Assembly: GCF_026247885.1 (NCBI RefSeq)
Contig: NZ_CP110921.1
Location: 62,001 to 126,000 of the forward strand
Reading direction: 5' to 3'
From: Methylococcus mesophilus
GTDB taxonomy: Bacteria > Pseudomonadota > Gammaproteobacteria > Methylococcales > Methylococcaceae
Length of the DNA stretch: 64,000 nucleotides
In this document: positions 40,098-49,211 of the stretch, piece by piece
How positions within the stretch are numbered: the stretch's first letter is position 1
How the letters are laid out: each line of letters opens with the position of its first letter
Notes under the pieces: generated by a model
The model's database searches: none
What the model was told of the DNA's origin: nothing
Seen by the model: only the letters and a program-made list of their open reading frames with translations
Program-made: the position numbers and the translations under genes

Positions 40098-40795
40098 GAT
40101 TCCTTTTCTACTTCCTCCTCGTCGCCAACGTGGCTTTCTTCTTCTGGAGCCTGGGGCATCGGGATACCAAGCGGCACGTCGACGTCAAGGCCGTTGAGGC
40201 GGCCGGGAGATTGTTGTTGCGTTCGGAGGTTGCGGACGTTCACGGTGAAATCCCGAGTCCGCCGGTAGAGACCCCGCCTCCGGCCAGGGCTGATGTTGCC
40301 CTGCCGCCCGGCGAGGGGGCCTGCTATCGTATCGGGCCGTTCGCCGAATCCGCGGAAGCCCGGAAGGTGCTCGGGCTCGTCAAGGAGTGGATCGAAAGAG
40401 CGAGCACGACCAGCGAGTCTTCGGAGTCCCTGGACGGCTACTGGCTGCTTTATCCCAAGGCCGAGAACATGGACGAGGCCAAAGGCAACCGCAAGATGCT
40501 GATGGACAAAGGCATCAAGGACGTCTGGCTGATTGATAAGGGCGATATGGCCGGCACGATTTCGCTCGGCATTTTCAAGACCCGGGAGGAGGCCGAAACC
40601 GAGTTGCTCCGCTTGTCCAAACTCAACGTGCGGGCGCAGATCCGGCCGCGGATCACGCAGTCTGAGACGGTCTGGATACAGTTCGCCTGGGACAAGTCGC
40701 CGCTGGAGCTGGACGAGGTCATGATCCAGTTGCGCGGCGAGAATGCAGCGGTATCGATGCCGCCGCTCAGGCTTTGCCCGCCGCCCAAACTTTAA
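40094..40795 (+). CDS. Inner-membrane protein with SPOR-like domain
   Basis: The 233-residue protein has an N-terminal membrane anchor ([18 protein letters not shown]), a Pro-rich linker (about 55-70) and a C-terminal region with SPOR-like character ([21 protein letters not shown]). SPOR domains bind denuded peptidoglycan at the septum. In other proteobacteria a SPOR protein follows coaX in the same position, which supports the call. The repeat of the domain pattern is imperfect, so peptidoglycan binding is inferred. Confidence 0.7.
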   Translation: MRFLFYFLLVANVAFFFWSLGHRDTKRHVDVKAVEAAGRLLLRSEVADVHGEIPSPPVETPPPARADVALPPGEGACYRIGPFAESAEARKVLGLVKEWIERASTTSESSESLDGYWLLYPKAENMDEAKGNRKMLMDKGIKDVWLIDKGDMAGTISLGIFKTREEAETELLRLSKLNVRAQIRPRITQSETVWIQFAWDKSPLELDEVMIQLRGENAAVSMPPLRLCPPPKL

Positions 40796-41763
40796 CGACG
40801 GGCGTAACGGCCAGCGACGAACAGGAAAAACTGGGTGCCGAAGATCAGGTTCGCCAGCACCAGATGCAGCGGCTGCGCGATAGCCGGGAAACCGAGCCGG
40901 TCCAGCGTGACGCCGGCGGCGACGGCGGCGGCGACGAGTCCCGCCAAGGCCATTCCGAAACGGGCGTAGAGCGAGCCCGCCGGCAAACCCTTGACCATCT
41001 TCCACGCCAGCCACAAGTTGATGCCGAGGATCAAGGCGGAGAAGGACCGGTGGACGTAGAAAATGAGCGGGAAGTTCTCGCGCCACAGGCCGCGGTCGGT
41101 CGAGGCGGCTGCGGCCATGACGTCCACCGACTCGCGGATCTGGGTGCCCATGGCGATCTGCAGTAGAGTCATTCCCATGGCGGCCATCAGGACCGTGCGG
41201 AAGCGCGGAGGCAGGCGGGTCAGGTCCAAGGTTTCCAAATAACGCCGCTGGGAGCGCGTGACCGCATAGATCAGCAGGCAGACGATGGCGAAGGCCATCA
41301 GCATGTGGGCCGTGATCATGACGGGGCGCAGATTGCTGGCGACGACCGCAGAGCCCAGCCAGCCCTGGAAGCCCACCGCCAGGAACACCGCCAGCGCAAG
41401 CCAGGTCACGGCCCGGTCAGTCTTCCAGAAGGCGAGGGAGCGGTACAGCGTGGCGATGATCAGCAGGCCGATGCTGACGCCTACCAGCCGGTTGACGTAT
41501 TCGGTCCAGGTCTTGACCGGGTTGAAGCGGGTGTCGGCATAGCCGCGTTCGGCGTAGATTTCGTGATAATTGGCCGGGAGCTGTGACTCGTCGGTCGGTG
41601 GCACCAGCCGGCCGAAGCAGGTCGGCCAGTCCGGGCAGCCCATGCCGGCGCCTGAGGCTCTGACGATGCCGCCTACCATGATCAAAAAATAGACGGCGGC
41701 GATGGTGATGATGCCGATGCGGGCGAAGCGGGTAACCGCGGCGGAGTCGGCGGTGGTTTGCAT
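40792..41763 (-). CDS. ctaA: Heme A synthase (COX15/CtaA family)
   Basis: CtaA oxidises the methyl group of heme O to formyl heme A for aa3-type oxidases. The 323-residue membrane protein has about eight helices and the family motifs GAGMGCPDWPTCFG and EYVNRLVG, and conserved helix-borne His residues including VHRSFSALILG. It overlaps the SPOR gene 3' end by 4 nt on the opposite strand. ctaB or cox genes are not seen in the window. Confidence 0.93.
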   Translation of the reverse strand: MQTTADSAAVTRFARIGIITIAAVYFLIMVGGIVRASGAGMGCPDWPTCFGRLVPPTDESQLPANYHEIYAERGYADTRFNPVKTWTEYVNRLVGVSIGLLIIATLYRSLAFWKTDRAVTWLALAVFLAVGFQGWLGSAVVASNLRPVMITAHMLMAFAIVCLLIYAVTRSQRRYLETLDLTRLPPRFRTVLMAAMGMTLLQIAMGTQIRESVDVMAAAASTDRGLWRENFPLIFYVHRSFSALILGINLWLAWKMVKGLPAGSLYARFGMALAGLVAAAVAAGVTLDRLGFPAIAQPLHLVLANLIFGTQFFLFVAGRYARR

Positions 41764-41785
41764 GATGCAATCTCGAAGTCATTTT

Positions 41786-41818
41786 CCCTCTCCCTTCGGG
41801 AGAGGACTGCGGTGAGGG
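41786..41818. repeat. Inverted-repeat element of the CCCTCTCCC...GGTGAGGG type
   Basis: CTCTCCC TTC GGGAGAG (41788-41804) is a perfect 7-bp stem, followed by ACTGCGGTGAGGG. Elements of this form are common interspersed repeats in proteobacterial intergenic DNA. It lies upstream of ctaA. Confidence 0.55.
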
Positions 41819-41966
41819 AAGAGGCCGGGCGAATCATAGCACCGGTGCGGTGCGGCGGTAATCGGACCGGCCCTGGATACGGAAATTGCGCCCGGCCGGC
41901 CTTGATAAAGAATTCAGGCGTTCATATATGCGCCTTTGGTCCTTCAACAAACTGAGGAGTTTTTCG

Positions 41967-42254
41967 ATGCCGATTTACGAATATCAGTGCAAATCCTGCG
42001 GCCACAGTCTCGAAGCCATGCAGAAGATCAGCGATGCGCCGTTGACCGATTGCCCGGCCTGCGGCCGGCCGGACCTGGCCAAGCAGGTCTCCGCCGCCGG
42101 TTTTCGGCTCAAGGGCGGCGGGTGGTACGAAACCGATTTCAAGGGCAGCAAGGACAAAAAGAAGAACTTGGCCGGCGATTCCAAGCCGAAGTCGGAAAGC
42201 AAGCCGGCGGATAGCGCCGCTGCGTCCAGCAAGCCGGCAGCCAAGGAGGCTTAA
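41967..42254 (+). CDS. FmdB family zinc-ribbon protein
   Basis: The 95-residue protein starts [20 protein letters not shown] and has two CxxC pairs (CKSC and CPAC), the FmdB regulatory-protein zinc ribbon, followed by a Lys/Ser/Ala-rich low-complexity tail. ATG 41967 follows GAGGAG. Such genes often sit just before aspS, as here. Molecular role is unknown. Confidence 0.9.
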   Translation: MPIYEYQCKSCGHSLEAMQKISDAPLTDCPACGRPDLAKQVSAAGFRLKGGGWYETDFKGSKDKKKNLAGDSKPKSESKPADSAAASSKPAAKEA

Positions 42255-42325
42255 GCCGGCTTGCGTTGGCTCAAAGCCAACGCGTAACATCCGAAGTTTT
42301 TGAAGTCGATCAACAGAGTTTGAAT

Positions 42326-44125
42326 ATGCGCAGTCACCGTTGCGGGGAAGTGAATGAGGGCCTTCTGGGCGAGGAAGTCGAATTGTGCGGATGGGTGCAC
42401 CGCCGCCGCGATCACGGCGGGGTGATTTTCGTCGATCTCAGGGACCGGGAAGGGCTGGTCCAGGTCGTGTTCGATCCGGACTACCAGGAATCCTTCAAGC
42501 TCGCCGAGACGGTCCGCAGCGAGTACGTCATCCGCGTGGTGGGTAAGGTCCGCAGCCGGCCCGAGGGGACGGAGAATCCCAACCTCAAGAGCGGCAAGGT
42601 CGAAGTGCTGGCCGGCTCGCTGGAAATCCTCAATCGTTCGGAAACCCCGCCGTTCCCCATCGAAAGCGACATTGAGGTGAACGAGGAGATGCGGCTGCGC
42701 TACCGCTACATCGACCTGCGCCGGCCGGTGATGCAGCAGCGCATGCGGATGCGCCGGGACATCACCCGCTTCCTGCGCAATTTCCTGGATCATCATGGCT
42801 TCTACGAGATCGAGACGCCGTTCCTCACCAAGGCGACGCCGGAAGGCGCGCGCGACTATCTCGTGCCCAGCCGCACCCATCCGCATTCGTTCTTCGCCCT
42901 GCCGCAGTCGCCGCAGCTGTACAAACAGCTGCTGATGATCTCAGGCATGGACCGCTATTACCAGGTCGTGCGCTGCTTCCGCGACGAGGACCTGCGCGCC
43001 GACCGCCAGCCGGAATTCACCCAGCTCGATATCGAGACCTCGTTCATGAGCGAGGACCAGATCATGTCTCTCATGGAGGCCATGATCCGCGATCTGTTCC
43101 GGGAGACCCTGAACGAGGAACTGCCGGAGCCGTTCCCGCGCATGACCTATGCCGAAGCCATGCGGCGCTTCGCCTCCGACAAGCCGGATTTGCGCATTCC
43201 GCTGGAGCTGGTGGACATCGCCGATCTCATGGCCGGGGTAGAATTCAAGGTGTTCGCCGGGCCCGCCGCCGATCCGGAAGGCCGGGTGGTGGCGCTCAAG
43301 GTGCCGGGCGGCGGCGACATCTCGCGCAAGGACATCGACGACCTGACCCGCTTCGTCGGCATCTATGGCGCCAAGGGCCTGGCCTATGTCAAGGTGAACG
43401 ACCTCGGCGCCGGGCTGGAGGGCCTGCAGTCGCCGATCCTCAAGTTCATGCCGGAAGCCACGATTCGCGGCATTCTGGAGCGTACCGAAGCGCAGACCGG
43501 CGACCTGATCTTCTTCGGCGCCGATAAGGCGCGCATCGTCAACGAATCCGTGGGCGCGTTGCGGGTGAAGCTGGGTCAGGACCGCGGCTTGGTCGAGCCG
43601 GGCTGGCGGCCGCTGTGGGTCACCGATTTCCCCATGTTCGAGTGGGACGAGAAATCCAACCGCTGGATGGCTTTGCATCATCCCTTCACCGCCCCCAACT
43701 GCTCCGAGGAAGATCTCAAGCAGAACCCCGGCCAGGCCCTGTCCTGCGCCTACGACATGGTGCTCAACGGCACCGAGATCGGCGGCGGCTCTGTGCGTAT
43801 CCACCGTACCGAGATGCAGCAGACCGTATTCGGGCTGCTGGGCATCGGCGACGAGGAAGCGCAGCAGAAGTTCGGCTTTCTGCTCAATGCCCTGCGCTAC
43901 GGCTGTCCGCCCCACGGCGGCCTGGCCTTCGGCATGGACCGCCTGGTCATGCTGATGTCCGGGGCTTCTTCCATCCGCGAAGTCATGGCCTTCCCCAAGA
44001 CCCAGTCGGCCTGGTGCCCGCTGATCGACGCCCCGGCCCAGGTCAACGACGCCCAGTTGCACGAACTCGGCATCCGTTTGCGGAAAAATCCGGCGGCGGA
44101 AGGCGGCAGCGCGCCTTCCACGTGA
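42326..44125 (+). CDS. aspS: Aspartyl-tRNA synthetase
   Basis: The 599-residue class II synthetase has the N-terminal OB anticodon-binding domain ([20 protein letters not shown]), motif 2 [18 protein letters not shown], the GAD insertion domain and motif 3 [16 protein letters not shown] 42326 matches the family start. Many proteobacterial AspRS of this bacterial type charge tRNA(Asn) too; whether this one does cannot be settled here. Confidence 0.97.
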   Translation: MRSHRCGEVNEGLLGEEVELCGWVHRRRDHGGVIFVDLRDREGLVQVVFDPDYQESFKLAETVRSEYVIRVVGKVRSRPEGTENPNLKSGKVEVLAGSLEILNRSETPPFPIESDIEVNEEMRLRYRYIDLRRPVMQQRMRMRRDITRFLRNFLDHHGFYEIETPFLTKATPEGARDYLVPSRTHPHSFFALPQSPQLYKQLLMISGMDRYYQVVRCFRDEDLRADRQPEFTQLDIETSFMSEDQIMSLMEAMIRDLFRETLNEELPEPFPRMTYAEAMRRFASDKPDLRIPLELVDIADLMAGVEFKVFAGPAADPEGRVVALKVPGGGDISRKDIDDLTRFVGIYGAKGLAYVKVNDLGAGLEGLQSPILKFMPEATIRGILERTEAQTGDLIFFGADKARIVNESVGALRVKLGQDRGLVEPGWRPLWVTDFPMFEWDEKSNRWMALHHPFTAPNCSEEDLKQNPGQALSCAYDMVLNGTEIGGGSVRIHRTEMQQTVFGLLGIGDEEAQQKFGFLLNALRYGCPPHGGLAFGMDRLVMLMSGASSIREVMAFPKTQSAWCPLIDAPAQVNDAQLHELGIRLRKNPAAEGGSAPST

Positions 44126-44180
44126 GGGCGCACTCCGAGGAGAGTAAATATCCCTGGATATACCCGATTCAGGCGGGTCC

Positions 44181-44768
44181 CTAGGCGGCGCCACCGGTCC
44201 TGTGAGAGGTCAGTAATTCTCGCTCCAAGTTGGCAAGGCAGTTCTGGAACGGACGGGTCGTACCCATCCCGCGGGAGACCACCAGGCTGCCCTGCAAGAG
44301 CGCTATGGCGCGTTCGGCCCGGAAACGGGCCGTATCCTCATCGAAGCCGGCATCGGTGAGGACGGCGGAAAGCGCTTCGATCCAGGCCTCGAATGCGTTC
44401 TTGATCAGGTTCGCGAACGGACCCTGGTCGGCGCGGGGCGACGACAGCATGTTCAGCAGACAAGCCTGTCTGCCGCCGGAATAGAATGCATCGACACTTC
44501 TGATCATGGCCCGGATCCGCACTTCCGGTGCTCCCCCCGACTTGAGCGGCGCGAGGATATGCTCGCTCAGCCACGCTTCCGCACGAGCCATCACCTCATG
44601 CGCCATCTGTTCCTTGCCGCCGGGGAAACGGTGGTAGAGGCTCGCCTTCTTGAGCCCTGAGGCTTCCGACAGCACGGCAAGCGAAGCGGCCTCATAGCCG
44701 ACTTCGCGAAAGACATCGCTCAGCCTTTCGAGCAGAGCCGAATCCTCGATCTTAGCGGGTCGCGCCAC
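44181..44768 (-). CDS. TetR family transcriptional repressor
   Basis: The 195-residue protein has an N-terminal helix-turn-helix (ALLERLSDVFREVGYEAASL then LYHRFPGGKEQM) and a ligand-binding domain with a Cys at CLLNML. It is divergent from the DsrE and PNPOx-like genes. Two palindromes in the 141-bp gap (44805-44818 and 44858-44871) are its probable operators, so it most likely represses itself and that operon. The inducer is unknown. Confidence 0.93.
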   Translation of the reverse strand: MARPAKIEDSALLERLSDVFREVGYEAASLAVLSEASGLKKASLYHRFPGGKEQMAHEVMARAEAWLSEHILAPLKSGGAPEVRIRAMIRSVDAFYSGGRQACLLNMLSSPRADQGPFANLIKNAFEAWIEALSAVLTDAGFDEDTARFRAERAIALLQGSLVVSRGMGTTRPFQNCLANLERELLTSHRTGGAA

Positions 44769-44804
44769 GACATTTCTCCCTGCAAAGCATTACCTTAGCA
44801 TATT

Positions 44805-44818
44805 ACCGAACGAACGGT
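44805..44818. promoter_or_regulatory. TetR operator 1
   Basis: ACCGAACGAACGGT, an imperfect 14-bp inverted repeat of the form ACCGNNCGNNCGGT, shared with the second site. It is nearer the tetR gene and should control its own promoter. Confidence 0.65.
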
Positions 44819-44828
44819 TAATTTGTTC

Positions 44829-44857
44829 TGGACAAAGGCCGTTGCATCGCATAATAT
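44829..44857 (+). promoter_or_regulatory. Promoter of the DsrE-PNPOx operon
   Basis: TGGACA (44829-44834), 17 bp spacer, TAATAT (44852-44857). The -10 box directly abuts operator 2, so repressor binding would block polymerase. Confidence 0.6.
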
Positions 44858-44871
44858 ACCGATCGTTCGGT
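44858..44871. promoter_or_regulatory. TetR operator 2
   Basis: ACCGATCGTTCGGT matches the same ACCGNNCGNNCGGT pattern as operator 1, 53 bp away centre to centre. It begins at the base after the -10 box. Confidence 0.65.
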
Positions 44872-44909
44872 AAAAAAGCCGAATGACACCCAAGATGAGG
44901 AGAAACACC

Positions 44910-45287
44910 ATGTCCAAGACCGCCATCGTCATTCTGTCCGATCCGCAGTCCGGCTCCGAGGAAGCACTGGGACGCCTCTTCAACGCATTGTTCGTCGCCT
45001 ACGAGCTGAAGGAGAAAGGCCAGGAGGTTGCCCTGATCTTCCAAGGCACCGGCACGCGTTGGGTCAGTGAGATCGCCAAGCCCGGCCACCCCGCCCATGG
45101 CCTCTACGAAGCCGTCAAGGACGTCGTCGTCGGCGTCTGCGGCGGCTGTGCCGACGTCTTCGGCGCGACCGCCGGCGCCGAAGCGACGGGTCTGCCCCTG
45201 TTACGGGAAAGGAACATCGCCGGCATCGCTGGTATCATCGACCTGTCCCGCTATCTCGACGAGGGCTATCGCCTGCTCATGTTCTGA
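44910..45287 (+). CDS. DsrE family protein
   Basis: The 125-residue protein has the DsrE/TusD fold (AIVILSDPQSGSEEALGRLF, then VVGVCGGCADVFGAT and a hydrophobic IAGIAGIIDL). A Cys pair at CGGC may be redox-active or carry sulfur. ATG 44910 follows GATGAGGAG. It leads the TetR-controlled operon with a PNPOx-like gene. The precise sulfur-related role is not known. Confidence 0.85.
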   Translation: MSKTAIVILSDPQSGSEEALGRLFNALFVAYELKEKGQEVALIFQGTGTRWVSEIAKPGHPAHGLYEAVKDVVVGVCGGCADVFGATAGAEATGLPLLRERNIAGIAGIIDLSRYLDEGYRLLMF

Positions 45288-45300
45288 AGTCATCCGTTTG

Positions 45301-45320
45301 CGCCGCCCTTCAGGGCGGCG
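45301..45320. repeat. Perfect hairpin between dsrE-like and PNPOx-like genes
   Basis: CGCCGCCC TTCA GGGCGGCG, an 8-bp perfect stem with a 4-nt loop and no T tract. It may stabilise or attenuate the operon transcript. Confidence 0.6.
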
Positions 45321-45345
45321 CCCCAGGCATATCACGGAGGCCGAA

Positions 45346-46233
45346 ATGCACGATCCTTTCCACCGCGGCGAACGTGCGATCCAAGAGCGGACAGGCGAAC
45401 GCGACACCGCTCTCAGAAACGGGCGCTTGATATCCGATCGGATTCCAGCGGCCGCGGCGTCATTTGTAGTTCAGCAGCATTACTGTGCGCTCGGTTGGGC
45501 CTCGCCTGGCGGCGAACTGTGGGCGAGTTTACTCGCGGGCCCGCCAGGTTTCGCCCGTACCGACCAGAACCGGCAAACTTTGTATCTGCGACCAGGCGAC
45601 GATGCCGGCACCCCGGCCCGAATGTCCCCCATGGCTGCGATGCGGGAGGGTGATCACCTAAGCGTATTGCTGATCGACTTCGCGACGCGGCGGAGGCTGC
45701 GCGTCAACGGCAGGGTCGAGCGGTGCGAGGAAGTGGAGATCGTCCTCGCAATCGATCAGGCCTATCCCCAGTGTCCGAAATACATCCGGAGCAGCCAGCA
45801 TGGCGGGCGGGTGTCCGATCCTCCGGCGCTGGTGATCCGGGAGGGGGAGACCCTGAGCGACGATCTGATCGAATGGATTCGCGGCGCGGACACGTTCTTC
45901 GTAGCCAGCGCCCATCCAGACGGGCCGGCCGATGTTTCGCACCGCGGCGGCAGGCCTGGTTTCGTCAAATTCAAGGACGGCGTACTACGTATCCCCGACT
46001 ATGCCGGCAACGCCATGTTCAGCACGCTGGGAAATTTCGCGCTCAATCCGCGAGCGGGTCTTGTTTTCGTCGATTTCGAGTCGGACCGCAGGCTTCAGAT
46101 GACAGGCGATGTCCGCCTCGATCTCGAAGCCGCCGAGCCGGATGGCGAGATTGGCTGCACCGACCGGTGGTGGGAATTCACCCCGCGCAAGTGGGTCGTA
46201 TCCCCGCTGAACAAGGTCACGCCTCGCGGCTAA
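45346..46233 (+). CDS. Pyridoxamine 5'-phosphate oxidase-like (FMN-binding) family protein
   Basis: The 295-residue protein contains a PNPOx-like split-barrel half in its C-terminal part (DTFFVASAHPDGPADVSHRG, VKFKDGVLRIPDYAGNAMFS, NFALNPRAGLVFVDFESDRR) and a related-looking barrel earlier (QNRQTLYLRPGDDAG, RRRLRVNGRVE). It likely binds FMN or F420-like cofactors; it is not the vitamin B6 enzyme itself. ATG 45346 follows CGGAGG. It is the second gene of the TetR-controlled operon. Confidence 0.8.
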   Translation: MHDPFHRGERAIQERTGERDTALRNGRLISDRIPAAAASFVVQQHYCALGWASPGGELWASLLAGPPGFARTDQNRQTLYLRPGDDAGTPARMSPMAAMREGDHLSVLLIDFATRRRLRVNGRVERCEEVEIVLAIDQAYPQCPKYIRSSQHGGRVSDPPALVIREGETLSDDLIEWIRGADTFFVASAHPDGPADVSHRGGRPGFVKFKDGVLRIPDYAGNAMFSTLGNFALNPRAGLVFVDFESDRRLQMTGDVRLDLEAAEPDGEIGCTDRWWEFTPRKWVVSPLNKVTPRG

Positions 46234-46315
46234 TCGGCAAATAAACCGCTTCGGCCTCGGCAGGCGATACGTTTCCTATTTTCCCGCCTCGCGCTGACCG
46301 GGTCAGACAGTAAAT

Positions 46316-46331
46316 GCAACTATTTGGTTGC
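46316..46331. promoter_or_regulatory. ArsR operator 1
   Basis: GCAAC-N6-GTTGC inverted repeat (46316-46320 and 46327-46331) overlapping the -35 box at 46328. Same pattern as operator 2. Confidence 0.65.
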
Positions 46332-46356
46332 TTTATGCAGCGACTGAATCCATACT
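46328..46356 (+). promoter_or_regulatory. Promoter of SRPBCC-SRPBCC-arsR operon
   Basis: TTGCTT (46328-46333), 17 bp, CATACT (46351-46356), 40 bp before the first ATG. Weak consensus, but framed by two operator palindromes. Confidence 0.5.
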
Positions 46357-46363
46357 GCTAACC

Positions 46364-46379
46364 GCAACAATTGGGTTGC
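46364..46379. promoter_or_regulatory. ArsR operator 2
   Basis: GCAAC-N6-GTTGC (46364-46368 and 46375-46379), 48 bp from operator 1, just downstream of the -10 box and 16 bp before the first gene of the operon. Confidence 0.65.
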
Positions 46380-46395
46380 ATAAAGGAGACGTCCC

Positions 46396-46860
46396 ATGAG
46401 CCATTATCGACAGGGCCTCGTCCTCGAGGCTGACCCCGCCGCAGTTTATGCAGCGCTCACCACGCCCAAGGGCCTGCGCGGCTGGTGGACGCAAAATTGC
46501 GACGTCGCGACCGAAGTGGGCGGAATTCTCCGAGTCCGCTTCGGACATAGCTACAAGAACATGTGCATCGAGCGGCTGGAGCCTGGCCACGAAGTGCGCT
46601 GGTGCTGCACGGGTGCGCATATCGCCGTCGACCAACTCGCGCAAAAGGACGAATGGGTGGGTACGCATCTGGTCTTTCGCCTGACGCCGGACGGGGAAGA
46701 GCGAACACGCCTGGACTTCGAGCACGTCGGCCTCGTACCCGCTTTCCAGTGCTACGACCTGTGCAGCAATGGCTGGCGCCATTACTTGAACAGCCTGCAA
46801 CAGTTCGTCGAGACCGGCCGCGGCACGCCTCATGAACTCGAGGCTGAATGCGTGAACTGA
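46396..46860 (+). CDS. SRPBCC (AHSA1-like) domain protein 1
   Basis: The 154-residue single-domain START-like protein begins HYRQGLVLEADPAAVYAALT and has GLRGWWTQN and ending helix CYDLCSNGWRHYLNSL, the AHSA1/Aha1 pattern. It likely binds a hydrophobic small molecule. It has four Cys residues, unusual for the family. Ribosome site AAAGGAGA precedes the ATG. First gene of a three-gene operon with another SRPBCC gene and arsR. Confidence 0.85.
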   Translation: MSHYRQGLVLEADPAAVYAALTTPKGLRGWWTQNCDVATEVGGILRVRFGHSYKNMCIERLEPGHEVRWCCTGAHIAVDQLAQKDEWVGTHLVFRLTPDGEERTRLDFEHVGLVPAFQCYDLCSNGWRHYLNSLQQFVETGRGTPHELEAECVN

Positions 46861-46887
46861 AACCTGAAAATAAGGAGTGAACCGAAC

Positions 46888-47358
46888 ATGAGTACGACCT
46901 CAAACACCACCGACCGCATCGAACGCAGTGTCGTCATCAGAGCCCCGCGAGAACGCGTGTGGCGGGCGCTCTCGAACGCGGAAGAATTTGGCACTTGGTT
47001 CGGTGCCAACCTGAAGGGACAGACCTTTGCCCCGGGCCAGCGCGTACGCGGCCAGATCACCGTTTGCGGGCACGAGCATGCCTGGTTCGATGTCGTCATT
47101 GAGCGCATCGAACCCCAGGATTTGCTCTCCTACCGCTGGCATCCGTACGCCGTCGACCCAGCCGTGGACTACACCGAGGAACAGCCGACGCTCGTGACGT
47201 TCACGCTGAAGGACATGCCCGGCAACAGTACGCTGCTGACGATAGTGGAATCAGGCTTCGACCGGGTGCCGCCGCACCGCCGGCTGGAAGCGTTCCGCAT
47301 GAACAGCCGTGGCTGGGAAGCCCAGTTGAACAACGTCGTGCGCCATGCCAGCGCTTAA
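46888..47358 (+). CDS. SRPBCC (AHSA1-like) domain protein 2
   Basis: The 156-residue START-fold protein begins with IERSVVIRAPRERVWRALSN and continues with FGTWFGANLKG and a C-terminal RRLEAFRMNSRGWEAQLNNV helix. Family members bind hydrophobic ligands. It overlaps arsR by 14 nt. It differs substantially from the first SRPBCC gene, so they are not a recent tandem duplication. Confidence 0.88.
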   Translation: MSTTSNTTDRIERSVVIRAPRERVWRALSNAEEFGTWFGANLKGQTFAPGQRVRGQITVCGHEHAWFDVVIERIEPQDLLSYRWHPYAVDPAVDYTEEQPTLVTFTLKDMPGNSTLLTIVESGFDRVPPHRRLEAFRMNSRGWEAQLNNVVRHASA

Positions 47359-47731
47359 GGTCAAGGCAAATGGCATGGGCAAACCCGACGCCGGCCTGCC
47401 CGCGATAGTCCAATCGAGCGAAACTCTCGCGAACGTATTTGCGGCGCTGGGCGACCCAACGCGCCTGAAGCTCGTAGCCGTGCTCTGTGCGGGCGGTGCT
47501 TTATCGATCGCACAGCTCACAGCGAACACAGAAATCAGCCGGCAGGGTGTGACAAAACATCTTCATGTGCTGGCCGACGCGGGCGTAGTGCGCAACGTGA
47601 AGTCGGGACGGGAACGGCTCTGGCAACTGGAACTGGGGCAGATCGAGGAAGCGAAGCGAACGCTCGAGAGGATTGGGAGGGAGTGGGAGGTGGCATTAGG
47701 CAAACTCAAGAGATTTGCGGAATCACTCTGA
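47345..47731 (+). CDS. ArsR family transcriptional regulator
   Basis: The 128-residue protein is a winged-helix repressor (ANVFAALGDPTRLKLVAVL, ISRQGVTKHLHVLADAG) without the CxC metal site of ArsR or SmtB, fitting the SRPBCC-linked subfamily that senses a non-metal signal. Its start overlaps the SRPBCC gene, so it is the last gene of the operon. Two GCAAC-N6-GTTGC palindromes upstream of the operon are its probable targets. Confidence 0.92.
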   Translation: MPALKVKANGMGKPDAGLPAIVQSSETLANVFAALGDPTRLKLVAVLCAGGALSIAQLTANTEISRQGVTKHLHVLADAGVVRNVKSGRERLWQLELGQIEEAKRTLERIGREWEVALGKLKRFAESL

Positions 47732-47974
47732 TCGGCTCCGCCGCAAGGACCAACCCATACAGAGGGCAATTTGCCCTTGAGTGTTGTGCTGGGTGCCCGG
47801 AGGATATCGACTGGGTCAAGGGGATGGTTGAACCGATAGTCATTGGTGTCCTGGATATAATCTGTGCGTGTGCGGCCGGAACGCTTTAGGTGTTCAGTCC
47901 ATTGGATCGGCTATGGACCGGCGCACCGTCAGGGTGCCTTGGCTACGGCCTTTTCCATCGAGGCAGCGCAGGCG
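47732..47974. other. arsR-amtB convergent spacer
   Basis: No gene is seen. AGGGCAATTTGCCCT at 47763-47777 is a near-perfect palindrome with a one-base centre (too tight for a hairpin terminator), and GGCGCACC GTC AGGGTGCC near 47920-47938 can fold into an imperfect hairpin. Confidence 0.5.
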
Positions 47975-49168
47975 TTACCAGCCGGCTTCCTTCTCCGGGC
48001 TCGCGGAAATCTGGTGCAGTGTCAGGTCGGCACCTTCGAATTCCTCCTCCGGAGTCAGCCGCAGGCCGATCAGCATTTTCAAGCTGCCGTAAACGGCGAA
48101 GCCGCCGGTCAGGGCGATTGCAATCCCCAGTCCCGTCCCCAATACCTGCGCCATGAAGCTGATGCCGCCGATCCCCCCCAGCGCGCTCTGGCCGAAGATG
48201 CCGGCGGCAATACCGCCCCAGGCGCCGCAGAGGCCGTGCAAGGGCCAGACGCCGAGCACGTCGTCGATTTTCCAGCGGTTCTGGGTCAGGGTGAACAAAT
48301 AGACGAACAGGAAGCCGGCGACCGCGCCGACGACCAGGGCGCCGGCCGGGTGCATCAGGTCGGAGCCGGCGCAGACGGCGACCAGGCCGGCCAGCGGGCC
48401 GTTGTGCACGAAGCCGGGATCGTTGCGGCCGGCGAGCAGCGCGGCAAGGGTGCCGCCGACCATCGCCATGAGCGAGTTGACGGCGACCAGACCGCTGATG
48501 CCGTTGAGGTTCTGCGCGGACATGACGTTGAAGCCGAACCAGCCGACGGTGAGGATCCAGGCGCCGAGCGCGAGGAAGGGAATGCTGGATGGCGGGTGGG
48601 CGGCGATCATGCCGTCGCGGTGGTAGCGTCCGCGCCGCGGTCCCAGCAGTAGCACTGCGGCCAGGCCGATCCAGCCGCCGACGGCATGGACCACCACGGA
48701 CCCGGCAAAGTCATGGAACTGTGCGCCGAAGCGCGTTTGCAGCCAGCCCTGGAAGCCGAGGTTGGAATTCCAGGCAATGCCTTCGAACAGCGGATAGACG
48801 AAGCCGACCAGCAGGAAGGTGGCGGCGAGCTGGGGATTGAACTTCGAGCGTTCGGCGATGCCGCCGGAAACGATGGCCGGGATGGCGGCGGCGAAGGTCA
48901 GGAGGAAAAAGAACTTGACCAGACCGTAGCCGTTGTCCACCGTGAGCGTTTGCGCATCGTCGAAAAAATGGACGCCATAGGCGAGATAATAGCCGATGAA
49001 GAAATAGGCGATGGTGGACATCGCGAAGTCGCTGATTATCTTGACCAGTGCGTTCACTTGGTTCTTGCGCCGTACCGTGCCGACTTCGAGGAAGGCGAAG
49101 CCTGCATGCATGGCCAGCACCATGATGGCACCGAGCAGTACGAAGAGTACGTCTGCACTTTTTGTCAT
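47975..49168 (-). CDS. amtB: Ammonium transporter AmtB
   Basis: AmtB conducts ammonia/ammonium across the inner membrane. The 397-residue protein has 11 predicted helices and the twin pore His residues in GSVVVHAVGGWIGL and GVWPLHGLCGAWGG. The start at ATG 49168 (AGGGA upstream) is preferred because the putative sigma-54 start site lies near 49201, leaving room only for this start; ATG 49195 would be almost at the transcript start. No glnK is adjacent, which is unusual for amtB. Confidence 0.93.
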   Translation of the reverse strand: MTKSADVLFVLLGAIMVLAMHAGFAFLEVGTVRRKNQVNALVKIISDFAMSTIAYFFIGYYLAYGVHFFDDAQTLTVDNGYGLVKFFFLLTFAAAIPAIVSGGIAERSKFNPQLAATFLLVGFVYPLFEGIAWNSNLGFQGWLQTRFGAQFHDFAGSVVVHAVGGWIGLAAVLLLGPRRGRYHRDGMIAAHPPSSIPFLALGAWILTVGWFGFNVMSAQNLNGISGLVAVNSLMAMVGGTLAALLAGRNDPGFVHNGPLAGLVAVCAGSDLMHPAGALVVGAVAGFLFVYLFTLTQNRWKIDDVLGVWPLHGLCGAWGGIAAGIFGQSALGGIGGISFMAQVLGTGLGIAIALTGGFAVYGSLKMLIGLRLTPEEEFEGADLTLHQISASPEKEAGW

Positions 49169-49211
49169 TGTTTTCCCTAAATAGCGGTTTTTCATTGAGT
49201 AGCGCGACTGA

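Noticed and set aside
47864-48652. 262-codon plus-strand frame over amtB
   Set aside because: Antisense shadow of AmtB; no conserved motif and overlaps a clearly real gene.
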